From: an uncultured Methanobrevibacter sp.
GTDB taxonomy: Archaea; Methanobacteriota; Methanobacteria; Methanobacteriales; Methanobacteriaceae
Length of the DNA stretch: 64,000 nucleotides
Reading direction: 5' to 3'
Assembly: GCF_946408925.1 (NCBI RefSeq)
Contig: NZ_CAMJUE010000001.1
Coordinates: 1 to 64,000, forward strand
Shown: positions 9,688 through 18,284 of the stretch, piece by piece
Position numbering within the stretch: the first letter of the stretch is position 1
How the letters are laid out: every line of letters starts with the position of its first letter
Notes under the pieces: generated by a model
Database searches by the model: none
What the model saw: the letters and a program-made list of their open reading frames with translations, nothing else
What the model was told of the DNA's origin: nothing
Program-made: the position numbers and the translations under genes

Positions 9688-9711
9688 TCCAATTACCTTT
9701 TTTCTTTTTTT
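9672..9711 (+). terminator. Hairpin plus T-tract terminator
   Basis: GGTAATTGG at 9672-9680 pairs perfectly with CCAATTACC at 9689-9697, leaving an 8-nt loop. A T-rich tract (TTTTTTCTTTTTTT) follows directly. It overlaps the last codons of the exported protein gene. Confidence 0.75.
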
Positions 9712-9802
9712 GCATCGGATATCTGAACCATATATTTTCCGAAAAAATTATTCAAAACAGGATTTATCTATTGAAAGCTAAATTTTTTAAGGCATATCCT
9801 TT

Positions 9803-9869
9803 GAAGGTCATATATTTTGGAGTTTTCAAGACTGGAAATTTAACCGGAATCAATGAATACGTTAACTGA
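9803..9869 (+). pseudogene. Second, decayed copy of the 4553-4708 gene tail
   Basis: TTTTGGAGTTTTCAAGAC followed by TTAACCGGAATCAATGAATA matches the WSFQD...LTGIGEYAN end of the remnant at 4553-4708. A frameshift separates WSFQD from LTGINEYVN-stop (TGA 9867-9869). Weaker similarity may extend upstream to about 9760. No start or N-terminal domain is present. Confidence 0.5.
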
Positions 9870-9937
9870 AAATATTTTTTTAATTAATCTGGCACTTTCA
9901 GTAACCTTTTTATTAAATATACAATATATTTAAAATT

Positions 9938-10831
9938 ATGTTAGAAACAGTTTTTTATTTTCCGTGGGAAGTTAATCTGATATTATTCCTGCAAAGTTCT
10001 CTTCCAGGATTTGTATTGGGATTTTTTGGGATTATAGCAGAGGTAGTTTCTAAAAATGTTCTTGCATTGTTATTCATTTCAGTCTATCTTGTATACAACA
10101 AGGATTGGGGCAAATTCACATTGCTTTCACTGGGTGTGGCGGGGGTGTGCTGCGAATTTATAAAGGTGACCGTTGCACGTTTAAGGCCATATGCTGTTGT
10201 GGATAAAATCAAGTGCATTCATGCAAACGTGCCTGACCAGAATCCTATGGACTTTAAGATTCAGGGATATTCCCTTCCAAGCGGGCATTCGATGATGGCA
10301 ACCAACCTGTTTTTGGCCATTCCAATATATCTCAGGAAAATTCCATATGTAGCTATTGGATTGATTGGAGTTTTGATTGTATCCATTTCAAGGGTAGGAT
10401 TAGGTGTTCACTTTCCGACAGATACTATTGTAGGTTTTATCATTGCTTTTGTAATCATCTTAATATTGTCCCATATTTATGATAAGATTGAATATAGGCC
10501 ATATCTCTATTTGGGAATTGCTGCACTCTCTTTGATTGGAATAATATTCTGTCCGGATATGAGTTATATTAAATATGTGGCCCTGGTTTTGGGAATTTCA
10601 TTAGGTTTTCTTGTTGAGGAAAAATACGTTAACTTCGAAAACCCTAAAAGCAGACGGGATGCGATAGTCCGGCTTATTGGAGCAATAATATTGTTTATAT
10701 TGCTTTTTGTCTTAATCCCGAAACTTGCAGGTAAAACCGACTTAGTTGATTGTATCAAGTATTCTTTATTTACATTTATAATGCTTGCCGTATATCCTTT
10801 AACATTTAAAAAGATTGATAGGGATTCATGA
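9938..10831 (+). CDS. PAP2-superfamily membrane phosphatase
   Basis: The 297-aa multi-pass protein has the three PAP2 phosphatase motifs in order: KVTVARLRP (KxxxxxxRP), PSGHS, and SRVGLGVHFPTD (SRxxxxxHxxxD). Such enzymes dephosphorylate lipid phosphates such as polyprenyl diphosphates or phosphatidate at the membrane. The C-terminal third adds four or so further helices beyond the catalytic core. In an archaeon a role in recycling polyprenyl carriers for envelope glycan synthesis is plausible, but this is inference. It stands alone, followed by a membrane acyltransferase-like gene on the same strand. Confidence 0.88.
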   Translation: MLETVFYFPWEVNLILFLQSSLPGFVLGFFGIIAEVVSKNVLALLFISVYLVYNKDWGKFTLLSLGVAGVCCEFIKVTVARLRPYAVVDKIKCIHANVPDQNPMDFKIQGYSLPSGHSMMATNLFLAIPIYLRKIPYVAIGLIGVLIVSISRVGLGVHFPTDTIVGFIIAFVIILILSHIYDKIEYRPYLYLGIAALSLIGIIFCPDMSYIKYVALVLGISLGFLVEEKYVNFENPKSRRDAIVRLIGAIILFILLFVLIPKLAGKTDLVDCIKYSLFTFIMLAVYPLTFKKIDRDS

Positions 10832-11001
10832 TTGAGTTATTCCATCAACTTTACTTTTTTTATTATTTGGCTTTTAGGCACTAGTTTTATTTTTTAAATC
10901 CTGTTTGTTATATATTTTTTTTCAATATGAAATCTATTAATGTATTAATATTGTTAAATTTCCAATAAATAAATAAAGAATGAAAAAATAAACTTATTTA
11001 T

Positions 11002-12084
11002 ATGGGTAAGTTTTTTAGCAATACTGGAATCAATGATGGAAGACAGATAGAATGGGATTATGCAAAGGTTTTTGCAATTTTTGCAATGATTTTTGTTCAT
11101 TTTCTGGCATTCTGTACATTCAGTAAAATAGATTATGGATATGTTGAGGAATATCTGTTTATACTGACCCAATCCTCAGCACCAATATTTATGTTTGCAA
11201 TGGGAATTGGAATGGTTTATACCAGACATGATTCCGTCAGGGAATTTGTAGTTAGAGGAATAAAGTTATTGCTGTTGGGTTTGATAATTAATACAATGTA
11301 TTTTTTGTCAAATTATTCTTCTGGTGTTCCGCTTGAATACTCCTTGCTGTCCTTTTTGGCAAATGACATATTGCAGTTTGCTGGAATTGCATTTATTATG
11401 GTTGGAATATTTAAAAAACTTAACCTGAGTAATACTCAAATCTTATTGGTCGGCATTTTGTTGTCTTTGATTGTTTCTTATCATCCGGACGTTACTTTGC
11501 ATAATATGTATTTAAATCAGTTTTTGGGCAATTTCATTGAAACAAGCGGGCAGAATATTGTTAGCTGTTTTCCATTTTTAAATTGGTTTATCATTCCTGC
11601 AGCCGGAATGCTGTTTGGAAATGATTTGAGGAGATGTAGGGATAAGGATAAATTGTATAAATTAATTTTAAGGTATACTTCCATAACTGCAGTTATCTTA
11701 TTAATTTTAGGTTTTATTACAAGAGAAGGAATGTTTGCCGTTACTGGTGGAACTGTACCTGAAAAATTATCTTATCTGCACCTGTCCATGCAGGACATCA
11801 TATTGCTGATTGTAATTATACTTCTGGCAGGGTCAATATTTTATTTCATATCAAAAAAGGCATCTCCCAAAATTAACAATTTCATTACAAGAACAAGTAA
11901 AAATGTAACATCAATATATTTGATTCAATGGGCATTAATTCTTTCATTAACATACATCAATCAGTTTGTTGATGTTGAAAGCAGTATGATTTTGCGTATC
12001 ATATTATTTTTAGCCGTGATAATTTTATCAATAATTATGGCTGAAGGATTCGAAAAAATTAAAAGGCATATCAATAGATCTTGA
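11002..12084 (+). CDS. Multi-pass acyltransferase-like membrane protein
   Basis: The protein has 360 aa with about ten hydrophobic segments. The start DYAKVFAIFAMIFVHF recalls the first helix of acyltransferase_3/DUF1624-type proteins, where a histidine follows a conserved D/R segment. TQSSAPIFMFAMGIGMVYTR and TSKNVTSIYLIQWALI also fit this fold. These enzymes usually O- or N-acylate extracytoplasmic glycans or lipids. The subfamily cannot be settled by eye. It lies between the PAP2 phosphatase and a drug-exporter gene, all on the plus strand but with large gaps. Confidence 0.6.
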   Translation: MGKFFSNTGINDGRQIEWDYAKVFAIFAMIFVHFLAFCTFSKIDYGYVEEYLFILTQSSAPIFMFAMGIGMVYTRHDSVREFVVRGIKLLLLGLIINTMYFLSNYSSGVPLEYSLLSFLANDILQFAGIAFIMVGIFKKLNLSNTQILLVGILLSLIVSYHPDVTLHNMYLNQFLGNFIETSGQNIVSCFPFLNWFIIPAAGMLFGNDLRRCRDKDKLYKLILRYTSITAVILLILGFITREGMFAVTGGTVPEKLSYLHLSMQDIILLIVIILLAGSIFYFISKKASPKINNFITRTSKNVTSIYLIQWALILSLTYINQFVDVESSMILRIILFLAVIILSIIMAEGFEKIKRHINRS

Positions 12085-12211
12085 ATATCATTATAACATT
12101 GGTTCAACGTTTTAGGTGTTAAAAAATATTTATCATAAATAGAATTAATAAATCATAACCTGTCTAAAAAGCATGACAAAATTAGGCATGTTAATTAATG
12201 GAGGATAATAA

Positions 12212-13738
12212 ATGAATGAAACTATTAGAGAACACACTTGGATTCCACTTGTATTGGTGGCCTGTGCTTCCTTTATAATAACTTTGGATTCCACATTCAT
12301 GAACGTTAGTATTTCGCAGGTTGTTGCAGATTTGAATACTAATGTTACTACCATTCAAATGATCATGTCATTTTACACTCTCATCACTGCGGCATTCATG
12401 CTTCTTGGCGCCAAGCTTCAGGATATTGTCGGTAAAAAGAAGCTGTTTTTAATTGGTGCTGTACTTTATGGTATTGGCACATCCATTGCAGCAGTAAGTC
12501 AGAGTGATACAATGTTATTTATGGGCTGGGCAGTGATAGAAGGTGTTGCTGGAGCATTAATGACGCCAGCTACCGTTTCCATAATAAGCGGAACATATTC
12601 CGGTGAAAAACGCACATTCGCTTTGGCAATTGAGAGTGTAATGGTTGCACTTTCGGCAGCTATTGGACCTCTTTTTGGCGGAATCATGACAACATTTCTC
12701 TCTTGGAGATACGGATTTGCTTGTGAATTGATAGTTGTTGTTTTTATTTTAGTTATGCATAAGAAAATACCTGATTTCACACCTACAGAATCTAAAAGCG
12801 ATTTGGATATTACCGGTACTGTAATTTCATTTATAGGGTTAGTCTTATTTGTTCTTGGTATTTTAATGCTGAGTGAGGACACATTTATTAGCATTGTTGT
12901 AATTATTTTAGGCATAATTGCTCTATCAATCTTTTCATTGTTTGAAATCAAAAGAAAAAGAAAAGGCGAAGTGCCATTGCTTGATATGGACTTATTTAAA
13001 GATAAAAATTTACGTATAGGGTCTACCATTATATTATTGTCTTATATTGTAATGGGCGGGGGATTATTTGTAGTTTCCCTGTTCTTGCAAACTGTATTGA
13101 ATTTAAATGCATTCGATACCGGTTTGACCACACTTCCTCTGACTGTAGGTCTGCTTATTTTTGCAGTAGCATCTCCTGGTTTGACTGGAAAATTGAATCA
13201 CAAGACACTCATGGCAATAGGAAGTGTAATGTCGATTATTGGATGTGTGATGTTAAGTTTCCAATTTAAAATGAATATTACAATGTTTGATTTAATGCCG
13301 GGAATGTTCATATTGGGATCTGGGATTGGTTTTATAATGGCTTTAAGCACGGACATTGCATTAATCAATATTCCTGATGAAAGTCAAAATAATGCATCAG
13401 GCATTACTACAACATATCAGACATTAGGTGAGTCAATGGGTACTGCTATTATCGGTATAATTCTGATTCTGGGAGTAATATGGGGTACTGTTTATGCAGT
13501 CGATATGTATATGCCCGACCATATATGGGACGAACAAGTTTATCAAGATGTATTTGATTACTTCCAGAAAGCAGGCGATATTGATGATATTAAATCACAG
13601 AACAGTACTGTTGTGAATGCTGCAGATATTATTATTCAGGAATCTATGGCATTCGTAATGACGATAACGGCCATTATTATGGCAGTTGTTTTTGTTCTGA
13701 CATTCCGGCTGGATGATAATAGGATTAAAAAATATTGA
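12212..13738 (+). CDS. MFS multidrug exporter, DHA2 (14-TM) family
   Basis: The protein has 508 aa and is preceded by a strong ribosome binding site (GGAGGATAATAA). It has about 14 transmembrane helices, as expected for DHA2 transporters. The typical motifs are LDSTFMNVSISQV in helix 1 and AKLQDIVGKKKLFLIG (motif A) between helices 2 and 3. Motif C-like GVAGALMTPATVS follows. Such transporters use the proton gradient to export drugs, dyes or bile-type compounds. A TetR regulator lies 2.8 kb downstream, but there is no direct evidence that it controls this gene. A hairpin terminator follows. Confidence 0.88.
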   Translation: MNETIREHTWIPLVLVACASFIITLDSTFMNVSISQVVADLNTNVTTIQMIMSFYTLITAAFMLLGAKLQDIVGKKKLFLIGAVLYGIGTSIAAVSQSDTMLFMGWAVIEGVAGALMTPATVSIISGTYSGEKRTFALAIESVMVALSAAIGPLFGGIMTTFLSWRYGFACELIVVVFILVMHKKIPDFTPTESKSDLDITGTVISFIGLVLFVLGILMLSEDTFISIVVIILGIIALSIFSLFEIKRKRKGEVPLLDMDLFKDKNLRIGSTIILLSYIVMGGGLFVVSLFLQTVLNLNAFDTGLTTLPLTVGLLIFAVASPGLTGKLNHKTLMAIGSVMSIIGCVMLSFQFKMNITMFDLMPGMFILGSGIGFIMALSTDIALINIPDESQNNASGITTTYQTLGESMGTAIIGIILILGVIWGTVYAVDMYMPDHIWDEQVYQDVFDYFQKAGDIDDIKSQNSTVVNAADIIIQESMAFVMTITAIIMAVVFVLTFRLDDNRIKKY

Positions 13739-13767
13739 GAGTTTATCTCTCACATTTTTTCTTTTTT
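13736..13767 (+). terminator. Short hairpin with T-tracts after the MFS gene
   Basis: TGAGAG at 13736-13741 pairs with CTCTCA at 13747-13752 across a 5-nt loop. ATTTTTTCTTTTTTT follows. Confidence 0.6.
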
Positions 13768-14088
13768 TAGTTTTCAATTAATTTTTTGTTAAATTAGGGA
13801 TGATTATTTTTTAAATATTTTTCATATAGTTTCAGATGGAACCCTATTGACGAGATTTTGGAGAAAATATTAATGTATGGTTGCATATTCATTTCATGTG
13901 ATTTGGTGAATTAATTATCTCTTATATTTGGATGAATTATTGGTTAATATTCTTAAAGAAATTGTATTGTATATTGAAAATATTAATCGACTTTGTGTTT
14001 AAATTGCATTATCTAAAATTTGATTCAATATAATGCGTGTTCATATGTGTGGGGTAACTTAATAAAAAAAGAAATGAATAAGATGGGA
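13768..14088. other. AT-rich gap between convergent genes
   Basis: The gap holds no ORF, RNA gene or repeat that I can recognise. It separates the convergent MFS exporter and 11-residue-repeat exported protein genes. Confidence 0.4.
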
Positions 14089-15459
14089 TTATCTTATTCT
14101 ATTATAAACAAATGCTCCGATTGTAATGATAATGAATGCACCAATTATGATTGCACCATTTTCGATAACATTCATTAGATAACTGCCAATTGTTTTCAGG
14201 AAGTTTAAAATTCCTTGAATCAGGGCAGATATTTGATTGATTAAATCCATGATGAAATTAATTAAGTCAGAGATTAATCCAATAATGAAATCAATTAGAC
14301 CAGAGATTAATCCTATAATATAATTTATCAAACCGGATATTAATCCTATAATTTGCTGTATAAGTGATATAATTGAAGATATAAATCCTGCAATTAAATT
14401 CAATATTGATTCAACTAGATGTATAAGTTGATCAAGAGCATTCAAGATTAAAGTAAATAATTTTAAAAGTCCTCCAAGTTCATGCCATATCGATTCAAGC
14501 ATATCTAACAGCATTTCAAGGCCCGCTATTAAGTTTTGAATTTCCGTCATAAATGCTTCAAACATATTTGTCAATTCTTCCAAAGCATTGATAATCATTA
14601 GAAGGTCATTCATTAATGTGTCGATAATAGGTTTCCAGGAGTCATACAGTGCATTGAGAAGCAAAGCCCAATATCCGTATAAGTCATCCAGAAATGTAGT
14701 GTTTGTTTCATTAGTTACTGGTTCGCCTGCTGCTGTAAGGTTGGTGGCATTTGTCGCATTTGTTGTGTTTGTTGTATTGGTTGTGGTATTTGTTACATTA
14801 GTTAAATTGCTGGTTTGAATTATATCTTTTTCATCATCAATACTTCTGAATGATACTTTATATGCAAAATAATCTGATTCATTTCCAGACACTGATTTTA
14901 AAACTTCAAAATCAAAAACAGCTTCAGTATGGTTGTTTATTTTAACAACTTCATGGTCGCTTATTTTTTCATGTGAATTCGCAACCGCTTCACCGACCTT
15001 GCCATGGGAAGATCCGGTTTTTACAAAATCTGCCATTACTTTTCCAATATTGGCTGTTGAACCCTGTTTGTAGCATTCGATTATGGCCAGTTTCAGAGTA
15101 TTTGAATTGTGAGCCTTTGAGGTAGAGACATGTTTGAATTCATCTCCTGAACTTGCAGGGGATTTTGAATAATCGAGAATAAATCCTCTAAACCCATCAC
15201 TAAATTTAATGTTATTTCCATTTCCTTTGGCTAAAATATAATTCTTTTTGGATTTATCGTCCGTTTTATTTTTATCTGTTGTTTTATCCTTGTCATCTGT
15301 TTTATCGTCTTTATCATCTGTTTTGTTGTTATCTATTGTTTTGTCATCATGATCTGTTGTATTATTATCATCCTGGGTGACGTTGTCTGCCACCACACTG
15401 CTTACAAAAGAAAAGGAAATTAATATAACTAGAATCAATGTAACTATCTTTTTGTTCAT
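14089..15459 (-). CDS. Exported protein with acidic linker and hydrophobic 11-residue repeats
   Basis: The protein has 456 aa. A signal peptide (KIVTLILVILISFSFVSSVVA) leads into a low-complexity Asp/Asn/Lys/Thr linker (residues about 25-70) and a globular region to about 210. A Thr/Asn-rich stretch (TNTTNTTNATNATN) follows, offering possible N-glycosylation sites. The C-terminal half is almost wholly apolar and helical, including repeats such as GLISGLINYII and GLISGLIDFII. The last segment, AIIIGAFIIITIGAFVYNRIR, looks like a C-terminal membrane anchor. No enzymatic family is recognisable. It probably sits on the outer face of the membrane; a surface-adhesin or pore-like role is speculation. 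Confidence 0.65.
   Translation of the reverse strand: MNKKIVTLILVILISFSFVSSVVADNVTQDDNNTTDHDDKTIDNNKTDDKDDKTDDKDKTTDKNKTDDKSKKNYILAKGNGNNIKFSDGFRGFILDYSKSPASSGDEFKHVSTSKAHNSNTLKLAIIECYKQGSTANIGKVMADFVKTGSSHGKVGEAVANSHEKISDHEVVKINNHTEAVFDFEVLKSVSGNESDYFAYKVSFRSIDDEKDIIQTSNLTNVTNTTTNTTNTTNATNATNLTAAGEPVTNETNTTFLDDLYGYWALLLNALYDSWKPIIDTLMNDLLMIINALEELTNMFEAFMTEIQNLIAGLEMLLDMLESIWHELGGLLKLFTLILNALDQLIHLVESILNLIAGFISSIISLIQQIIGLISGLINYIIGLISGLIDFIIGLISDLINFIMDLINQISALIQGILNFLKTIGSYLMNVIENGAIIIGAFIIITIGAFVYNRIR
14227..14373 (-). repeat. Tandem 33-nt repeats coding 11-residue units
   Basis: Four to five units of the pattern LISGLI(N/D)(Y/F)IIG occur in register every 11 residues. The DNA shows the matching 33-nt periodicity (for example ATTAATCCTATAAT and variants). 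The units have diverged, so this is not a recent expansion. Confidence 0.7.
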
Positions 15460-15644
15460 ATTATGCCTCTTATTAATAATTTATATTATTCTCCTATATA
15501 TAAAGATTATTGCAATTTCGTTGAAATTTCATTAAATAAATGGCTTTTTTAGGTTAATTAGTTGATTATTGGCCATATACTTTAAATTTTAAATACTATT
15601 ATCTAAAAATATATATTTATCAAGCACTTAGGTTATGTGATAAT

Positions 15645-16448
15645 ATGAATTTACGTGAAATTATAATGGATGCTATTAAATATCCTATTAGCGATACTCG
15701 AAAATTTTTAATATTCTGTGTTTTAATTATTTTAATGAGCTTATCAACAATTCTTCCATCTTATGGCGTTAAGAATGACACTTTATCCATCATTTTAAGC
15801 CTTGTGACATTAGTCGTTTCATTTATAGTTTTAGGATACTCAGTTGATGTCATTAAAGGTGGATGTGAAGGCGAGGATACACTTCCGGATTTTGATTATG
15901 TAAAACAATTCGTCATGGGTATTAAAGCAATGATTTTAGAAATAATCTATTTCATCATACCTCTAATCATTGTCACAATTGTTGCTTCCGCAAGCGGATT
16001 GTTTTCCTCATTTACCAACATTGTCTATGCCAGCGTTAATGCTATAGCTAATAATGCAACCAATTTGACCATGATAACAGCAGCAATTCCAAAATCCACA
16101 ATCAACACATTTACTAATGCGTTAACTGTTACTCTGATTGTTGCAATTATCTTATTTGTCATATTCTCATTGATGTCCTTTACAGGAATGGTCAGATTTG
16201 CAAAAACCGGAAGCGGAGTTGAAGGTCTCAGATTCAGAAAAATATTCAATGACATGTCAAACATCGGATTTGTAAAGATTATAGTTACATTGATTGTAAT
16301 TTATTTAATTGGATTGGCTTTGTCAGCGGTCATCGGAATTATTGGATTGATTCCATATGTCGGTGTTTTCATAGGCACTTTTATCGGAGTTCCATTTATA
16401 CTGCTGTTTTTATACAGGGCTGTCGGTTTATTGTATGCTGATGCATAA
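15645..16448 (+). CDS. DUF4013-like multi-pass membrane protein
   Basis: The 267-aa protein has about six hydrophobic helices. The start MNLREIIMDAIKYPISDTRKF, the acidic GGCEGEDTLPDFDYVKQFVMGIK segment and the Gly-rich last helices (IGIIGLIPYVGVFIGTFIG) match the DUF4013 proteins I know from Methanobacteriales. Function is not established. A TetR regulator begins 60-85 bp downstream on the same strand, so the two may be co-transcribed or the regulator may control this gene; that is inference. Confidence 0.68.
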   Translation: MNLREIIMDAIKYPISDTRKFLIFCVLIILMSLSTILPSYGVKNDTLSIILSLVTLVVSFIVLGYSVDVIKGGCEGEDTLPDFDYVKQFVMGIKAMILEIIYFIIPLIIVTIVASASGLFSSFTNIVYASVNAIANNATNLTMITAAIPKSTINTFTNALTVTLIVAIILFVIFSLMSFTGMVRFAKTGSGVEGLRFRKIFNDMSNIGFVKIIVTLIVIYLIGLALSAVIGIIGLIPYVGVFIGTFIGVPFILLFLYRAVGLLYADA

Positions 16449-16532
16449 CACTAAACCATTTTTCTTTTTTTTACAAAAATTTTAAATGAAGATATTTGGA
16501 TTATATATGTGATTAGAAATAAAACTATATTT

Positions 16533-17120
16533 ATGAAAGAATATAGTGGCACCGACGAGAAAATCATAAAGGCAACATTTGAACTCCTTCAGGAGGAGGG
16601 GTTTGCAAAAGCAACTACCAAAAAAATTGCTGCCAAGGCGGGAGTAAATGAAGTAACCATTTTCAGAAACTTCACAAACAAGAAAAATCTGGTTGAAGCT
16701 ACAAAAGAGTATTATCTTCAAATATTAATTAACAAGTTAGAGGAAATCTTTGAGTTTGAAGAGGATGATGGGATTGAAGAATATCTCAAAATTTCATTTT
16801 TCGGTATTTTGAATCTTTCAGAAGAGGATTTAAGCATTTTAAGAGTTGCAATGGAGGAAGTCAGGCAAGACCCTGAAAAAAGGATTCTAATATCTGATAT
16901 CACTGATGCGGTATTGAATAAATTGGAGGAATTTTTCAAATTAAAAATGGAACAGGGCATCATTAGGCAGGTAAATCCCAAATCTTTGGCAATAATGTGT
17001 TTCGGCATGCTGTTCCAGTCAGTAATATTATGGAAGATATACAATCATAATCTTGATTTTGAAACAAATTTTTATGCTGATGATTTGTTAAACATAATGT
17101 TTGAGGGGATAAGCCCTTAG
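16533..17120 (+). CDS. TetR/AcrR-family transcriptional regulator
   Basis: The protein has about 195 aa. The N-terminal DNA-binding domain shows the TetR pattern: IIKATFELLQEEGFAKATTKKIAAKAGVNEVTIFRNF followed by NKKNLV. The C-terminal helical region would bind a ligand and dimerise. The track starts at GTG 16509, but the ATG at 16533 better fits the usual length before the first helix. I find no clear palindromic operator just upstream. The DUF4013 gene upstream and the DHA2 exporter at 12.2-13.7 kb are candidate targets, by proximity only. Confidence 0.85.
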   Translation: MKEYSGTDEKIIKATFELLQEEGFAKATTKKIAAKAGVNEVTIFRNFTNKKNLVEATKEYYLQILINKLEEIFEFEEDDGIEEYLKISFFGILNLSEEDLSILRVAMEEVRQDPEKRILISDITDAVLNKLEEFFKLKMEQGIIRQVNPKSLAIMCFGMLFQSVILWKIYNHNLDFETNFYADDLLNIMFEGISP

Positions 17121-17653
17121 TTTTGCATCAGTATAATTTATGTTACAACAAGAGAATATTTTAATAAATTTATTTATATTTGTTTTATGGGGTTTGTCAT
17201 TAAATCTATAATTTATTAATTCTTCTAATTTTTCTAATTTTCATACTTATTTAATCTCTATTTTTAAAAATTCATATTTTCCTTACTTATTTTTTGTTTT
17301 TACGAATTTTTTATTTTCACGATCTTTTTCGCAATTTTTCGGGGAAAAATCAGGAGTTGGTTAAGTTGATTTCAACTATTTTTTTTCTATTATAAACTCT
17401 TTAAATTACACATACTTTATTAATATTCTTTTAATTACTTTAATTTAGTTTAATATTAGTTAAAATTAAATATGATAAGTTTTAAATAATTTAAATTATA
17501 TATTAATATATAAGAATTATTTATAGATTTATAGAATAAATTATTGCATGTTTAATTTAAGTTTAAGTGAATTTCCATTATTTTTTTGGAAATTTCAATT
17601 TAAAATTAAAACCTATGGATAATTCGTTAAATTGTTTAATTCTTTGATTTTAT
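17121..17653. other. AT-rich gap upstream of an IS remnant
   Basis: This 530-bp stretch is almost free of GC. I find no ORF, tRNA or convincing repeat in it. The part next to 17654 may be the left end of the decayed IS1182-like element, but I could not define its terminal repeat. Confidence 0.4.
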
Positions 17654-18177
17654 ATGTCAATTATAGAATTAGAAGAGTATAAAAATGGTAGTATGGTAAA
17701 AAACTTAAAGAAGAGGAGGATTGTCCTAAAATGTTGTTAACGATTTGTAATTTTGCATTTACCAATATGGTTCAAAGTTTAATGGTACAATTAGATGCAG
17801 AATTTGCATCTAAACCCGAACGTCCGGCATATCCTCGAACACTACTTTTGATAGTGGTTTTATATTGTTTTAGCATTGATATTGCCAATTATACTAAAAT
17901 GGAAGAAGAATGTAGGAAAAATAAATTTCTTTTAATCGTTACATGCGGATTAAAGCCAACACGCAATACATTCGCTAATTTTTTAAATAAAAGCGATGCA
18001 GAAATAATTAAAAAGGTTTTTGTAAGTACATTGGTTTTATTGAATGATTTTCACTTCTTAGAGTTTGTTAAATTATTTGTTGATGGAACTGATGCTCTTG
18101 TCAGATGATCAGGATACTACAAAATCACTAAAAAAGAGTTAATTGCATTAATACAAGTACATGAATGGGGTTTGTAA
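17654..18177 (+). pseudogene. IS1182-like transposase, N-terminal fragment with frameshift and stop
   Basis: An ATG at 17654 opens MSIIELEEYKNGSMVK. At an A-run containing A AAA AAC the frame must slip by -1 to continue KLKEEEDCPKMLLTICNFAF into the 125-aa ORF (17731-18108), which has IS1182/IS5-type N-terminal features (RPAYPRTLLLIVVLYCF, FVDGTDALVR). A TGA at 18106-18108 interrupts the frame, which then goes on as SGYYKITKKELIAL and stops for good. The DDE catalytic part is absent. It is a dead remnant. Confidence 0.72.
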
Positions 18178-18204
18178 AAGCTATTACATTCTAAATTAAA
18201 GACG

Positions 18205-18226
18205 GTAGATGCTAATTAGCATCTAC
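18205..18226. terminator. Perfect 22-nt palindrome between convergent units
   Basis: GTAGATGCTAA at 18205-18215 is followed directly by its exact reverse complement, 18216-18226. It lies between the end of the transposase remnant and the 3' end of the UbiB gene on the other strand. T-rich tracts lie to the right. It could be a bidirectional terminator or a leftover IS end. Confidence 0.45.
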
Positions 18227-18284
18227 TAAAACTAATTTTTAATTATTTAACTTAACTTTTTTTTACTATAGTTTATGGTTTTAA

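Noticed and set aside
12499-13029. 176-aa minus-strand ORF inside the MFS gene
   Set aside because: It is a shadow of a well-supported 14-helix transporter gene and shows no recognisable domain.
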